From assembly GCA_001914705.1 (NCBI GenBank), contig MNDB01000031.1, positions 1 through 19,529 of the forward strand: a stretch of DNA of 19,529 nucleotides, in the 5' to 3' direction. A model generated the notes under the pieces. The model had not been told where the DNA came from. It ran no database searches and saw only the letters and a program-made list of their open reading frames with translations. Numbering within the stretch: position 1 is the stretch's first letter; every line of letters begins with the position of its first letter. The translations under genes were made by a program, and so were the position numbers. Source of the stretch: Actinobacteria bacterium 13_2_20CM_68_14. Lineage in GTDB: Bacteria; Actinomycetota; Thermoleophilia; Gaiellales; Gaiellaceae. This document shows positions 1 through 7,294 of the stretch, in pieces.

Positions 1-900
1 CTGCGGCTGATCGCCGGCTTCGAGCGGCCGGACCAGGGCCGGATCGAGCTGGCCGGGCGCGATGTCACCGGTCGGCCGCCGTACCTACGGGACGTCAACA
101 CGGTGTTCCAGGATTACGCGCTCTTTCCGCACATGACCGTGGCCGAGAACGTCGGCTACGGCCTCCGCGTGCGTGGAGTCGGACGCCGCGACCGGAGGCT
201 GCGGGTCGACGAGATCCTGAACGTCGTCCAGCTCCCCGGGCTCGGCGACCGGAAGCCGATCCAGCTCTCCGGCGGCCAGCGCCAGCGGGTTGCTCTCGCA
301 CGGGCCCTCATCAACCACCCGCAGGTGCTCCTGCTCGACGAGCCTCTGGGCGCGCTCGATCTGAAGCTCCGCCAGGAGATGCAGATCGAGCTCAAGCGGA
401 TCCAGCGTGCGGTCCGCGAGGTCGGGATCACCTTCGTTTACGTCACGCACGACCAGGAGGAGGCGCTGACGATGAGCGACCGCCTCGCCGTCTTCAACGA
501 GGGGAAGATCGAGCAAATCGGAACGCCGGCGGCCGTCTACGAACGGCCGGAGAACGCGTTTGTGGCCGGCTTCGTCGGCGCGTCGAACGTCATCCAGCGC
601 TCCGGCCGCACGTTCACGGTCAGGCCGGAGAAGATCCGGATGAGCTACGACGGCGGCGCGCGCCGCGACGACGAGAACGCCGCTACCGGACGGATCCGCG
701 ACGTCGTCTACGCGGGCATGTTCACCCGCTACGTCGTCGACCTCGACGACGGCGGCGAGCTCGTCGTCGTCCGCCAAAACCTCGAAACGTCGTCGACCGA
801 GGCCCTGGACGCACGGGGCCGCCGGGTGCTCCTGGAATGGCGCCCGGAGCACGCGATCGAGACGAAACCTCAACGGGAGGAGAAGCATGAGTCGAGTTAG
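1..900 (+). CDS. potA: Polyamine-type ABC transporter ATP-binding protein, 5' end cut off by window
   Basis: This is the ATPase subunit that would drive import through the permeases encoded just downstream, acting on the inner face of the membrane. The frame is open from base 1, and the first residues (LRLIAGFE) normally follow directly after the Walker A loop, so about 45-60 N-terminal residues including Walker A lie outside the window. Counting from base 1, the signature LSGGQ is at residues 89-93, Walker B LLLDEP at 110-115, the switch histidine at 150, and a TOBE-like substrate-linked domain fills roughly 200-285. The phrase DVNTVFQDYALFPHM is typical of the PotA/spermidine branch. The last 14 nt overlap the start of the binding-protein gene, and the Shine-Dalgarno of that gene lies inside this one. 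Family is certain; polyamine specificity is inferred from the neighbours. Confidence 0.93.
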   Translation: MRLIAGFERPDQGRIELAGRDVTGRPPYLRDVNTVFQDYALFPHMTVAENVGYGLRVRGVGRRDRRLRVDEILNVVQLPGLGDRKPIQLSGGQRQRVALARALINHPQVLLLDEPLGALDLKLRQEMQIELKRIQRAVREVGITFVYVTHDQEEALTMSDRLAVFNEGKIEQIGTPAAVYERPENAFVAGFVGASNVIQRSGRTFTVRPEKIRMSYDGGARRDDENAATGRIRDVVYAGMFTRYVVDLDDGGELVVVRQNLETSSTEALDARGRRVLLEWRPEHAIETKPQREEKHESS

Positions 901-2086
901 CAAGCGCTACCTGGCGTGGGCGGCCCTCGGGCTGCTGACCGGAGCGCTGGCCGTCGCCGCTGCCGGATGTGGCGGCGGCGGAAGCAGCAGCAAGTCGTCG
1001 GCGAGTACGACGACGGTCGGGCCAACCTCGATCGGCAAGGGCGAGGGTGCGCTCAACCTGATCGAGTGGCCTTACTACTCGGATCCCAAGTTCGCGACCA
1101 AATTCGAGCAGCAGACGGGCTGCAAGATTCACCGCAAGGACGCCGGCTCCTCGAACCAGATGGTTTCCCTGATGCGCACGGGTGGCGGTGGCGGCGGTGG
1201 CCAGTGGGATCTCGTCTCTGCCTCCGGGGATGCGAGCCTGCGCCTGATCAGAGGTGGCGACGTCAAACCGGTCAACATCAGCCTGATCCCGAGTTGGAAC
1301 GACTTCATCCCGATCTTCAAGTCGCCGGCGCACAACACGGTCGACGGCAAGCACTACGGCGTCTCGCTCCAGTGGGGCCCGAACGTCTTGCTCTACAACA
1401 CGAAGAAGATCACGACGGCCCTCACCAGCTGGGGGGCGCTCTACGACCCGAAGTACAAGGGCCAGATCACGATCCCGAACAACCCGATCCAGATCGCCGA
1501 CGCGGCGTTCTACTTGCAGCATTCTCAGCCGGACCTCGGGATCAAGGATCCGTATGAGCTGAACAAGAAGCAGTTCGACGCGACCATCGCCGTGCTCAAG
1601 GACCAGCGCAAGCTCGTCAAGCTCTATTGGAATTACGACACGGACGGCCGGGCCGCGTTCGCCAACGGCGACGTCTCGCTCGGCGCGATCTGGCCGGTGG
1701 ACACCCTCGCGCTGCAGGCCAAGGGGGTGCCCGTGAAGGAGGTCATTCCTACGGTGGGCGCCACCGGCTGGGCCGACACGTGGATGCTCGCCGCCAAGGC
1801 GCCGCATCCGAACTGCGCCTACGAATGGATGAAATACGTGACGACGCCGCAGGTCCAAGCGCAGCAGGCGCTGATCTTCGGCGAGACGCCGGTCAATCCG
1901 AAGGCGTGTCCGAACATGAACAAGATCGAAGCCGGCTCGTGCGCGAAATACCACCTCAACGAGCCGCTCAACTACTACAACAAGATCAAGTTCTGGAAGA
2001 CGCCGATCGCCAACTGCGGCGACGGCAAGAACGACTGCATGGACTACAACGCCTGGCAGACGGCTTGGACGCAAGTCACGGGGTAA
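887..2086 (+). CDS. potD: Spermidine/putrescine-type substrate-binding lipoprotein
   Basis: Extracytoplasmic solute-binding protein of 399 aa that would capture polyamine for the adjacent importer. It opens with a basic, hydrophobic signal peptide and a lipobox (AAGC, cysteine 28), so it should be lipid-anchored to the outer face of the membrane, followed by a Gly/Ser/Lys linker. The segment SASGDASLRLI and the following GGDV-PVN stretch are hallmarks of PotD-like proteins. Two unusual features stand out: a run of seven glycines (residues 99-105) just before it, and six cysteines in the mature domain (79, 310, 341, 352, 377, 384), enough for three disulfides. The ATG at 887 sits 4 nt after GGGAGGAG, which supports this start. 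It lies inside the potA-potD-potB-potC operon, with a 14-nt overlap upstream and a 4-nt gap downstream. The exact ligand cannot be read from the sequence. Confidence 0.93.
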   Translation: MSRVSKRYLAWAALGLLTGALAVAAAGCGGGGSSSKSSASTTTVGPTSIGKGEGALNLIEWPYYSDPKFATKFEQQTGCKIHRKDAGSSNQMVSLMRTGGGGGGGQWDLVSASGDASLRLIRGGDVKPVNISLIPSWNDFIPIFKSPAHNTVDGKHYGVSLQWGPNVLLYNTKKITTALTSWGALYDPKYKGQITIPNNPIQIADAAFYLQHSQPDLGIKDPYELNKKQFDATIAVLKDQRKLVKLYWNYDTDGRAAFANGDVSLGAIWPVDTLALQAKGVPVKEVIPTVGATGWADTWMLAAKAPHPNCAYEWMKYVTTPQVQAQQALIFGETPVNPKACPNMNKIEAGSCAKYHLNEPLNYYNKIKFWKTPIANCGDGKNDCMDYNAWQTAWTQVTG

Positions 2087-2090
2087 CCGC

Positions 2091-2999
2091 ATGACCGAAT
2101 TCGCCGAGGCGGGCGCTTCTCTGCGGGGCGCCCGCCTCCGTCTCTCGGCCGCGCTCTGGCGGCGTCCGTGGCTGAAGCTGGGGCTGCTGCTTGCCGCGCC
2201 CGTGCTCGTCTTCGCGGTCGTCTATCTCGGCGCGCTCGTCTCGCTCTTCGTCTCGGCGTTCTGGCAGATCGACTCCTTCACGGCCGCTGTGATCCACAAG
2301 TGGACACTCGACAACTTCAAGACCTTGTGGAACGACCACACCTATTGTCGAATCACTGGCCGGACGATCGGTCTCGCCGCGGCGGTGACCGTCACCGACG
2401 CGGTGCTCGCCTTTCCGCTCGCGTACTTCATGGCGAGGATTGCACCGCCTCGCTGGCGGGCGCTGCTGTTCGTGGCAGTGCTGCTGCCGCTCTGGTCGAG
2501 CTACCTCGTCCGCATCTATGCGTGGCGGACGATCCTGGCCAAGAACGGGGCGCTCAACTGGGTCTTGAACGGGTTGGGGCTGCCCGACGCGGGACTCGCC
2601 TACACGAACACGGCGATGTGGATCGTTTTCTCGTATGTCTGGCTGCCGTTCATGGTGCTCCCCGTCTACGCGGCGCTGGAGCGGATTCCCGACAGCTACC
2701 TCGAGGCCTCCCAGGACCTCGGTGCCAAGGGATCGCGGACGCTGCGGTCGGTGATCCTGCCCCTGGCGATCCCGGGAATCGTCGCGGGCTCGATCTTCAC
2801 CTTCTCGCTGACGCTCGGCGACTTCATCACGCCTGCCCTCGTCGGCGGCGCGGGCTCGAGCTTCATCGGCAACATCGTCGAGGACAAGGTCGGCCAGCCT
2901 GACATTCCCTTCGCGGCAGCGTTCGCGACCGTGCCAGTCGTCGTGATGGGCATCTACCTGCTCATCGCCCGGCGGCTGGGGGCGTTTGAGGCCGTTTAG
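2091..2999 (+). CDS. potB: Polyamine-type ABC transporter permease, PotB family
   Basis: Integral membrane subunit of 302 aa, pairing with the PotC-type protein downstream to form the channel. A hydrophilic N-terminus of about 25 residues is followed by about six hydrophobic segments. The EAA loop that docks on the ATPase begins at E205 (EASQDLGAKG) and continues into the ILPLAIPGIVAGS segment, as in the binding-protein-dependent permease family. The stretch TLGDFITPALVGG after it is typical of PotB-like permeases. The ATG at 2091 follows the potD stop after 4 nt, so the two genes are almost certainly translated from one message. The C-terminus (RRLGAFEAV) looks complete. Assignment to the PotB half rather than PotC rests on gene order and on the motif after the EAA loop. 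Confidence 0.92.
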   Translation: MTEFAEAGASLRGARLRLSAALWRRPWLKLGLLLAAPVLVFAVVYLGALVSLFVSAFWQIDSFTAAVIHKWTLDNFKTLWNDHTYCRITGRTIGLAAAVTVTDAVLAFPLAYFMARIAPPRWRALLFVAVLLPLWSSYLVRIYAWRTILAKNGALNWVLNGLGLPDAGLAYTNTAMWIVFSYVWLPFMVLPVYAALERIPDSYLEASQDLGAKGSRTLRSVILPLAIPGIVAGSIFTFSLTLGDFITPALVGGAGSSFIGNIVEDKVGQPDIPFAAAFATVPVVVMGIYLLIARRLGAFEAV

Positions 3000-3162
3000 T
3001 GGCCGCCCGGGCGACATCCTCCATGCCTCTGGCGCGCGATCACGCGGCGCCGGGCGGCGTCCTCGGTCGCGCCCGTGTCTCGGATACGGGCACTCCCTGC
3101 GTCCTTCCCCGGCTTAGTGCTCGCGCCCCAGAGACGTGGCAATCTCACCGGGGCCGCCACTG

Positions 3163-3978
3163 ATGGAAACCCGCAGCACCCGCATCGGCTTGGGCGTCGC
3201 GACGGTGGCCGTGATCGCGTTCCTCTGGCTGCCGCTGCTCTTGATCATGGCGTATGCCTTCAACAGCTCGACAATCCAGAGCTGGCCGATCTCCGGTTTC
3301 ACCTTCCATTGGTTCCACCAGGCCTGGCACGACCCCGAGGTGCGCAGCTCGCTCTGGCTCTCGCTGAAAGTGGGCCTTGCGGCGACCGTGATCGCGGTGG
3401 TGCTCGGGACCGCGGCCGCTGCGGCGATCTACCGGTTCCGCTTCTTCGGCCGCGAGGCCGTGTCGTTCCTGCTGCTGCTGCCGATCGCGCTGCCCGGAAT
3501 CATCACGGGCATGGCCTTGAACTCGTTCTTCAACTTCGGCGGGGTGCAGCTCTCGATTTGGACGATCGTCGCCGGGCACGCGACCTTCTGCGTCGTGATC
3601 GTCTACAACAACGTCCTCGCACGGCTGCGGCGCAGTTCGCCGTCGCTGATCGAGGCGTCGATGGACCTGGGTGCGGACGGCTGGCAGACCTTCCGTTGGG
3701 TGATCTGGCCCGTGCTCTCGACGGCGCTCGTCGCCGGTGGTCTTCTGGCATTCGCGCTTTCGTTCGACGAGGTGATCGTGACGACGTTCACCGCCGGCGC
3801 CCAGACGACGCTGCCGATCTTCATCCTCGACAACATCCAGCGCGGGCAGCAGCTGCCGGTCGTGAACGCGATCGTCTTCGTCGTCATCCTCGTAACGGTG
3901 ATCCCGGTCACGATTGCGCAACGCCTGACCGGCGACACCGGAGTGCTGCGGCGAGGGTCCTCGCCGCCAAAGGTGTAG
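3163..3978 (+). CDS. potC: Polyamine-type ABC transporter permease, PotC family
   Basis: Second membrane subunit of the first polyamine importer, 271 aa from the ATG at 3163. It has about six hydrophobic segments and an EAA loop starting at residue 164 (EASMDLGADG), followed by a segment with the FDEVIVTTF motif seen in PotC-like permeases (compare DDFVVTYF in the second importer). An in-frame GTG at 3136 would add nine residues (MAISPGPPL); I prefer the ATG because the protein then begins like its relatives with a short basic stretch before the first membrane helix, and GGGG lies 9 nt upstream. An in-frame stop at 3115 rules out any longer form. Unlike the other junctions here, this gene is separated from the preceding permease by over 130 nt. 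Confidence 0.9.
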   Translation: METRSTRIGLGVATVAVIAFLWLPLLLIMAYAFNSSTIQSWPISGFTFHWFHQAWHDPEVRSSLWLSLKVGLAATVIAVVLGTAAAAAIYRFRFFGREAVSFLLLLPIALPGIITGMALNSFFNFGGVQLSIWTIVAGHATFCVVIVYNNVLARLRRSSPSLIEASMDLGADGWQTFRWVIWPVLSTALVAGGLLAFALSFDEVIVTTFTAGAQTTLPIFILDNIQRGQQLPVVNAIVFVVILVTVIPVTIAQRLTGDTGVLRRGSSPPKV

Positions 3979-3996
3979 TTTTGAAATGAGTTAGCG

Positions 3997-4003
3997 AAGG
4001 AGG
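3997..4003 (+). promoter_or_regulatory. Strong Shine-Dalgarno of the aldehyde dehydrogenase gene
   Basis: AAGGAGG lies 6 nt before the ATG at 4010 and is the best ribosome-binding match on the left side of the window. It fixes the start of the aldehyde dehydrogenase and suggests that this gene is translated independently of, and probably more strongly than, the permease genes before it. Confidence 0.8.
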
Positions 4004-4009
4004 GCATTC

Positions 4010-5452
4010 ATGAGCGTGACGGTCTCGAGCTACAAGAACATCGTCGGCGGTGAGTGGGTCGATTCCGCCTCCGGCCAGACGATGGAGGTGCTGAACCCGG
4101 CGACCGGCGAGGCGATCGCCGAGGTCCCCCGGGGCACGAAGGAGGACGCCGACCGCGCGGTCGAGGCGGCGAAGGAAGCGCTGCCCGAGTGGCTCGAGAC
4201 GACGCCGGGCGAGCGCGGAGAGGCACTGCTCAAGCTCGCCGACCTGCTCGACGAGCATGCGGAGGAGCTGGCCGAGCTCGAGTCGCAGAACGTCGGCAAG
4301 CCGCTGCCGGCCGCGCGCGACGAGATGCCGGTCTCCTCGGACAACATTCGCTTCTTCGCCGGCGCGGCCCGGCTGCTCGAGGGCAAGGCCAGCGGCGAGT
4401 ACATGCGCGGCTACACGTCGATGCTTCGGCGCGAGCCACTGGGCGTCGTCGGCGGGATCACGCCGTGGAACTACCCGCTGATGATGGCTGTCTGGAAGTT
4501 CTCGCCGGCGCTGGCGGCGGGCAACACACAGGTGCTGAAGCCGGCCGAGCAGACGCCCCTGACGACGTTGCGGTTCTTCCAGCTTGCGACGGAGGCGGAG
4601 ATCCTGCCGCCCGGAGTCCTGAACGTGATCACCGGCGACGGCGTGCCGGTCGGCGAGGCGATCGTGAAGCACCCCGACGTCCGCCTCGTCTCGCTCACGG
4701 GCGACGTGGCGACCGGCAAGATCATCGCCCGGACCGCCGCGGACACCCTCAAGCGCGTGCACCTCGAACTGGGCGGCAAGGCGCCGGTGGTCGTCTTCGA
4801 CGACGCCGACCCGGCCGCTGTCGCCGAGGGGATCAAGGTCGCGGGCTACTGGAACTCCGGTCAGGACTGCACCGCCGCCTCACGCATCGTCGCGGGTCCG
4901 AAGATCTACGACAAGCTGCTCGAGGAGCTCGTCCCGGCGGTCGAGTCGATCTCGGTCGGCGATCCGGCCGAGAACGAGGAGCTCGACATGGGGCCGGTGA
5001 TCTCCAAGGATCAGCAGGAGCGCGTCTTCGGCTTCCTCGAGCGCGCGAAGGGCGCCACTGTCCTCACCGGAGGCGAGTCGAACGGCTCGCGTGGGTTCTT
5101 CGTCAAGCCGACGGTGATCACGGACGTCGGCCAGGAGGACGAAATCGTCCAGCGCGAGGTCTTCGGGCCGGTCGTCACCGTGCAGCGTTTCGCCGACGAC
5201 GATCAGGCGATCGCGTGGGCCAACGACGTCGACTACGGCCTTGCCGCCTCCGTTTGGACCCGCGACATCGGCCGGGCGCTGAACGCCGCCCGCAAGCTCC
5301 AGTTTGGGACGGTCTGGATCAACGACCACATCCCGCTGGTCAGCGAGATGCCGCACGGGGGCTACAAGCAGTCGGGCTACGGCAAGGACCTGAGCGCCTA
5401 TTCGCTCGAGGACTACACGAACATCAAGCACGTAATGGCCAAGATCGACTAG
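4010..5452 (+). CDS. patD: Aldehyde dehydrogenase, probable 4-aminobutyraldehyde dehydrogenase
   Basis: NAD(P)-dependent aldehyde dehydrogenase of 480 aa, a normal length for the family, probably cytoplasmic. The catalytic set is present: N154 in PWNYP, E253 in LELGG and nucleophile C287 in GQDCTAASR. The pattern around it (ELGGKAPVVVFDDAD, NSGQDCTAASRI, the C-terminal SEMPHGG-KQSGYGKDLS-Y-LEDYT) closely matches gamma-aminobutyraldehyde dehydrogenase of the PatD/YdcW type, which oxidises 4-aminobutanal from putrescine to GABA. One variation is LTGDVATGK where relatives usually have a serine after the glycine. The gene lies 31 nt after potC with its own strong ribosome-binding site, so it is likely the last gene of the first import operon. 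A betaine-aldehyde or other aminoaldehyde substrate is possible; the polyamine setting favours 4-aminobutanal. Confidence 0.9.
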   Translation: MSVTVSSYKNIVGGEWVDSASGQTMEVLNPATGEAIAEVPRGTKEDADRAVEAAKEALPEWLETTPGERGEALLKLADLLDEHAEELAELESQNVGKPLPAARDEMPVSSDNIRFFAGAARLLEGKASGEYMRGYTSMLRREPLGVVGGITPWNYPLMMAVWKFSPALAAGNTQVLKPAEQTPLTTLRFFQLATEAEILPPGVLNVITGDGVPVGEAIVKHPDVRLVSLTGDVATGKIIARTAADTLKRVHLELGGKAPVVVFDDADPAAVAEGIKVAGYWNSGQDCTAASRIVAGPKIYDKLLEELVPAVESISVGDPAENEELDMGPVISKDQQERVFGFLERAKGATVLTGGESNGSRGFFVKPTVITDVGQEDEIVQREVFGPVVTVQRFADDDQAIAWANDVDYGLAASVWTRDIGRALNAARKLQFGTVWINDHIPLVSEMPHGGYKQSGYGKDLSAYSLEDYTNIKHVMAKID

Positions 5453-5471
5453 CCGGCTTCGGCCCGGTTTT

Positions 5472-5501
5472 AGGGACAGGCACCCTCGGGTGCCTGTCCC
5501 T
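5472..5501. repeat. Perfect palindrome between convergent genes, REP-like or terminator hairpin
   Basis: AGGGACAGGCACCC and its exact reverse complement (arms 5472-5485 and 5488-5501) are separated by only TC, giving in RNA about 13 pairs capped by a CUCG loop. It lies in the 64-nt gap between the stop of the aldehyde dehydrogenase (5452) and the stop of the convergent amine oxidase (5517), where a bidirectional terminator would be expected. Neither strand has a T-run after the stem; the only T-run (TTTT, 5468-5471) lies before the stem on the + strand. It may therefore be a dispersed palindromic repeat that landed here, or a hairpin terminator without a U-tract. I see only one copy in this window. 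Confidence 0.75.
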
Positions 5502-5516
5502 CCAGGCGCCCCGAAC

Positions 5517-7166
5517 CTATGCCTTCTTCAGGTCGGCGAGGATCTCGCCCGCGGCGCGGACGCCCTCCGATGCGCCGCCCTCCATGAAGCCCTGGAAGTC
5601 CTGCGAGCAATGCTCGCCGGCGAAGTGGATGTTTCCCTGCCGTTTCTTCTCGTAGCCGCTGAAGCCGGTGTACTGGCCGGGCTTCCAATACGAATAGGAG
5701 CAGAGGAAGTTCGGGTCGGTGAAAGGTGTCGACAGCATCGCCTTTCTGTTCCACTGGTTGCTGATACCCGGGAAGATCGGCTCCATCTGCGTCAGCAATT
5801 GCTGTGCGAACTTCGTGACCTGGGAGTTCGTGTCAGTGGTCGTATACGGGTCCGACTGCGCCATTGACTTCGCCACGTTGGCCCCCGGATACTCGACGAA
5901 GATGCCAGTCGCGCCGGCTTGTCCACGCGTGACGTCCCAACCGCTCTGGAAGGGCTGGTCGGTGTAGATCGAACCCGTGCTGCCGGCACTGTTCCAGATC
6001 CGCGAGTTGAACTGAACGTTCAGCTTCGCGTTGATGCCTGACCCAAGTTGCGTGATCGCGGTCTGCTTGAGTTTGTCGAACCCTGCCCTGCGATAGTCGA
6101 GCGTTCGCAGTACGGAAAAGCTCATGCAGAGAATGACCTCGTCGGCGGTGACCGTCGTCGAAGGTGCGCTACCGGTGTCGAACGTCATCGTGATCGTCCC
6201 GTCCGAGTTCGTCTTGATCGACATCATCCTGTTGTTGAGGTGAATGCTCTCGCTCGGGAGAGCGCTCGCGATCGCCTGCGGCAAAAGTGTGTTGCCGCCG
6301 ACGATGTGGTACCGCTCGTCGGACTTACCGTAGATCGAGAAGTTGCCGGGCTTCGTGTTGTACCCGAGCAGGTAGATGAGGTTCAGCGCTGCCTGGTCTG
6401 TCGTTTCGGCACCGTATTCCTCGTTGTACGCGTTGTTGAGCAAAGTCCCGAATTGCGAGTCGTGGCCACCCAGAACGTAGTTCTCGATCCAGTCGTACAC
6501 CGTCATGTTGTCGAAGAACTTGCCCGCGGCCGTGGACAGGTTGTAGAGGGTCGGGTAGCTCGTCGCCTGCACCTGTCCCTGCAGCGTGTTGTGGACCGGT
6601 TGGAAATCCTGGTCCGCCTGGTCCTTCGGGTACGGGGCGCCAAAGACGTCGTAGGTGTCCTCCGTCCCGTTCGGCTGCGCGCCAAGCAGGTCGACGGTCG
6701 CGAGGCCGAAGCGCTGAGCAAGTTGCAAGATCGTCTTGTGGTTCGAGTCGATCAGTTCGCCGCAGAGCTCGGCCTGCTGGCCGTTTGCCCAGAACGTACG
6801 ACCGAACTCGGTCCAGTCCGAGTGCATGCGGCCGCCCAGTCGGCCTGAGGACTCGTAGATCTCCGATGAGACCCCCTTGTCCTGGAGTGTGAGCGCCGCC
6901 GTGAGGCCGGCGATCCCACCGCCGACGATGACGATCCGCGGCCCGTTCGCGGCGCGCGCCCTGCTCGGCAAGGCCGCAGGCCCGCCCAAGGCGAGGGCCG
7001 CCCCGACGGCGCCGGAGCGTTTTAGGAACTCGCCTCGCGAAAAGGAGCGCTCGCGCGCTTCAGCTTGCCGCTCTCGCAGCTCGGTCGGTGTGATCCCAAG
7101 CCGACCCGCAGCCTGGTGCTCCCGTGCAAGCCTTTGCAGCGAGCGCAGCAACGGTGTCCGTGCCAT
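5517..7166 (-). CDS. Flavin monoamine/polyamine oxidase family protein with Tat-like leader
   Basis: FAD-dependent amine oxidase of 549 aa, expected to oxidise an amine (or amino acid) with O2, giving an aldehyde or oxo product, ammonia and H2O2. After a roughly 40-residue charged N-terminal segment comes SRGEFLK (43-49) and a hydrophobic Ala/Gly/Leu stretch ending in an Ala-rich region near residue 73: the layout of a Tat signal, but with Gly in place of the second arginine. The FAD-binding VGGGIAGL is at 81-88, the GRLGGRMHS motif starts at 108, the probable flavin-proximal lysine is K381 (INAKLNVQF), and FAGEHC at 515-520 precedes the C-terminal FAD-contact region. The ATG at 7166 is set by AGGAG six bases upstream; the frame is open far upstream (to 7850) but that part overlaps the divergent regulator. 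Base composition looks lower in GC than its neighbours. A polyamine substrate is inferred from context only. Confidence 0.88.
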   Translation of the reverse strand: MARTPLLRSLQRLAREHQAAGRLGITPTELRERQAEARERSFSRGEFLKRSGAVGAALALGGPAALPSRARAANGPRIVIVGGGIAGLTAALTLQDKGVSSEIYESSGRLGGRMHSDWTEFGRTFWANGQQAELCGELIDSNHKTILQLAQRFGLATVDLLGAQPNGTEDTYDVFGAPYPKDQADQDFQPVHNTLQGQVQATSYPTLYNLSTAAGKFFDNMTVYDWIENYVLGGHDSQFGTLLNNAYNEEYGAETTDQAALNLIYLLGYNTKPGNFSIYGKSDERYHIVGGNTLLPQAIASALPSESIHLNNRMMSIKTNSDGTITMTFDTGSAPSTTVTADEVILCMSFSVLRTLDYRRAGFDKLKQTAITQLGSGINAKLNVQFNSRIWNSAGSTGSIYTDQPFQSGWDVTRGQAGATGIFVEYPGANVAKSMAQSDPYTTTDTNSQVTKFAQQLLTQMEPIFPGISNQWNRKAMLSTPFTDPNFLCSYSYWKPGQYTGFSGYEKKRQGNIHFAGEHCSQDFQGFMEGGASEGVRAAGEILADLKKA

Positions 7167-7172
7167 GCGCCT

Positions 7173-7177
7173 CTCCT
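7173..7177 (-). promoter_or_regulatory. Ribosome-binding site fixing the amine oxidase start
   Basis: On the - strand GAGAGGAGAG is followed by GCGC and ATG; its AGGAG core lies 6 nt from the start codon at 7166. An ATG seven codons earlier (plus-strand 7187-7185) has no such site, so the shorter protein beginning MARTPLL is preferred. Confidence 0.7.
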
Positions 7178-7241
7178 CTCGTCGCATGCAGTCCGAAAGA
7201 ATCCAATTGCGCCGCGATCTTAAAGCGTGAACGGCTCTCGA

Positions 7242-7271
7242 TTGACGGGATGCGAGGTGATCAGAGAGAAT
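7242..7271 (+). promoter_or_regulatory. Possible promoter of the lrp-polyamine operon
   Basis: TTGACG (7242-7247) and GAGAAT (7266-7271) are spaced by 18 bases and match sigma-70-like -35 and -10 boxes at five and four of six positions. The position fits the only divergent gap on this side of the operon. If it is used, transcription would begin around 7278, and the regulator would have to start at the TTG at 7281, leaderless or nearly so, or further down. This is a by-eye match in a region where the start codon is itself unsure. Confidence 0.3.
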
Positions 7272-7294
7272 CGCTTCGCATTGCGAGGTGATCA
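7251..7294 (+). repeat. 13-bp direct repeat pair with a nested inverted repeat, candidate Lrp operator
   Basis: TGCGAGGTGATCA occurs at 7251-7263 and again, identically, at 7282-7294. The copies start 31 bp apart, about three helical turns, so both would face the same side of the DNA. Each contains the palindrome TGATCA. Directly at the second copy, TCGCA-T-TGCGA (7276-7286) forms an inverted repeat. The pair straddles the candidate -10 box and the putative start of the lrp gene, which is where an autoregulating Lrp/AsnC protein would be expected to bind. Confidence 0.5.

Noticed and set aside
722..3017. Long - strand frames opposite potD and potB (456 and 313 aa)
   Set aside because: Arg/Asp/Val-rich translations typical of antisense shadows in high-GC DNA; no motifs and they cover well-supported genes.
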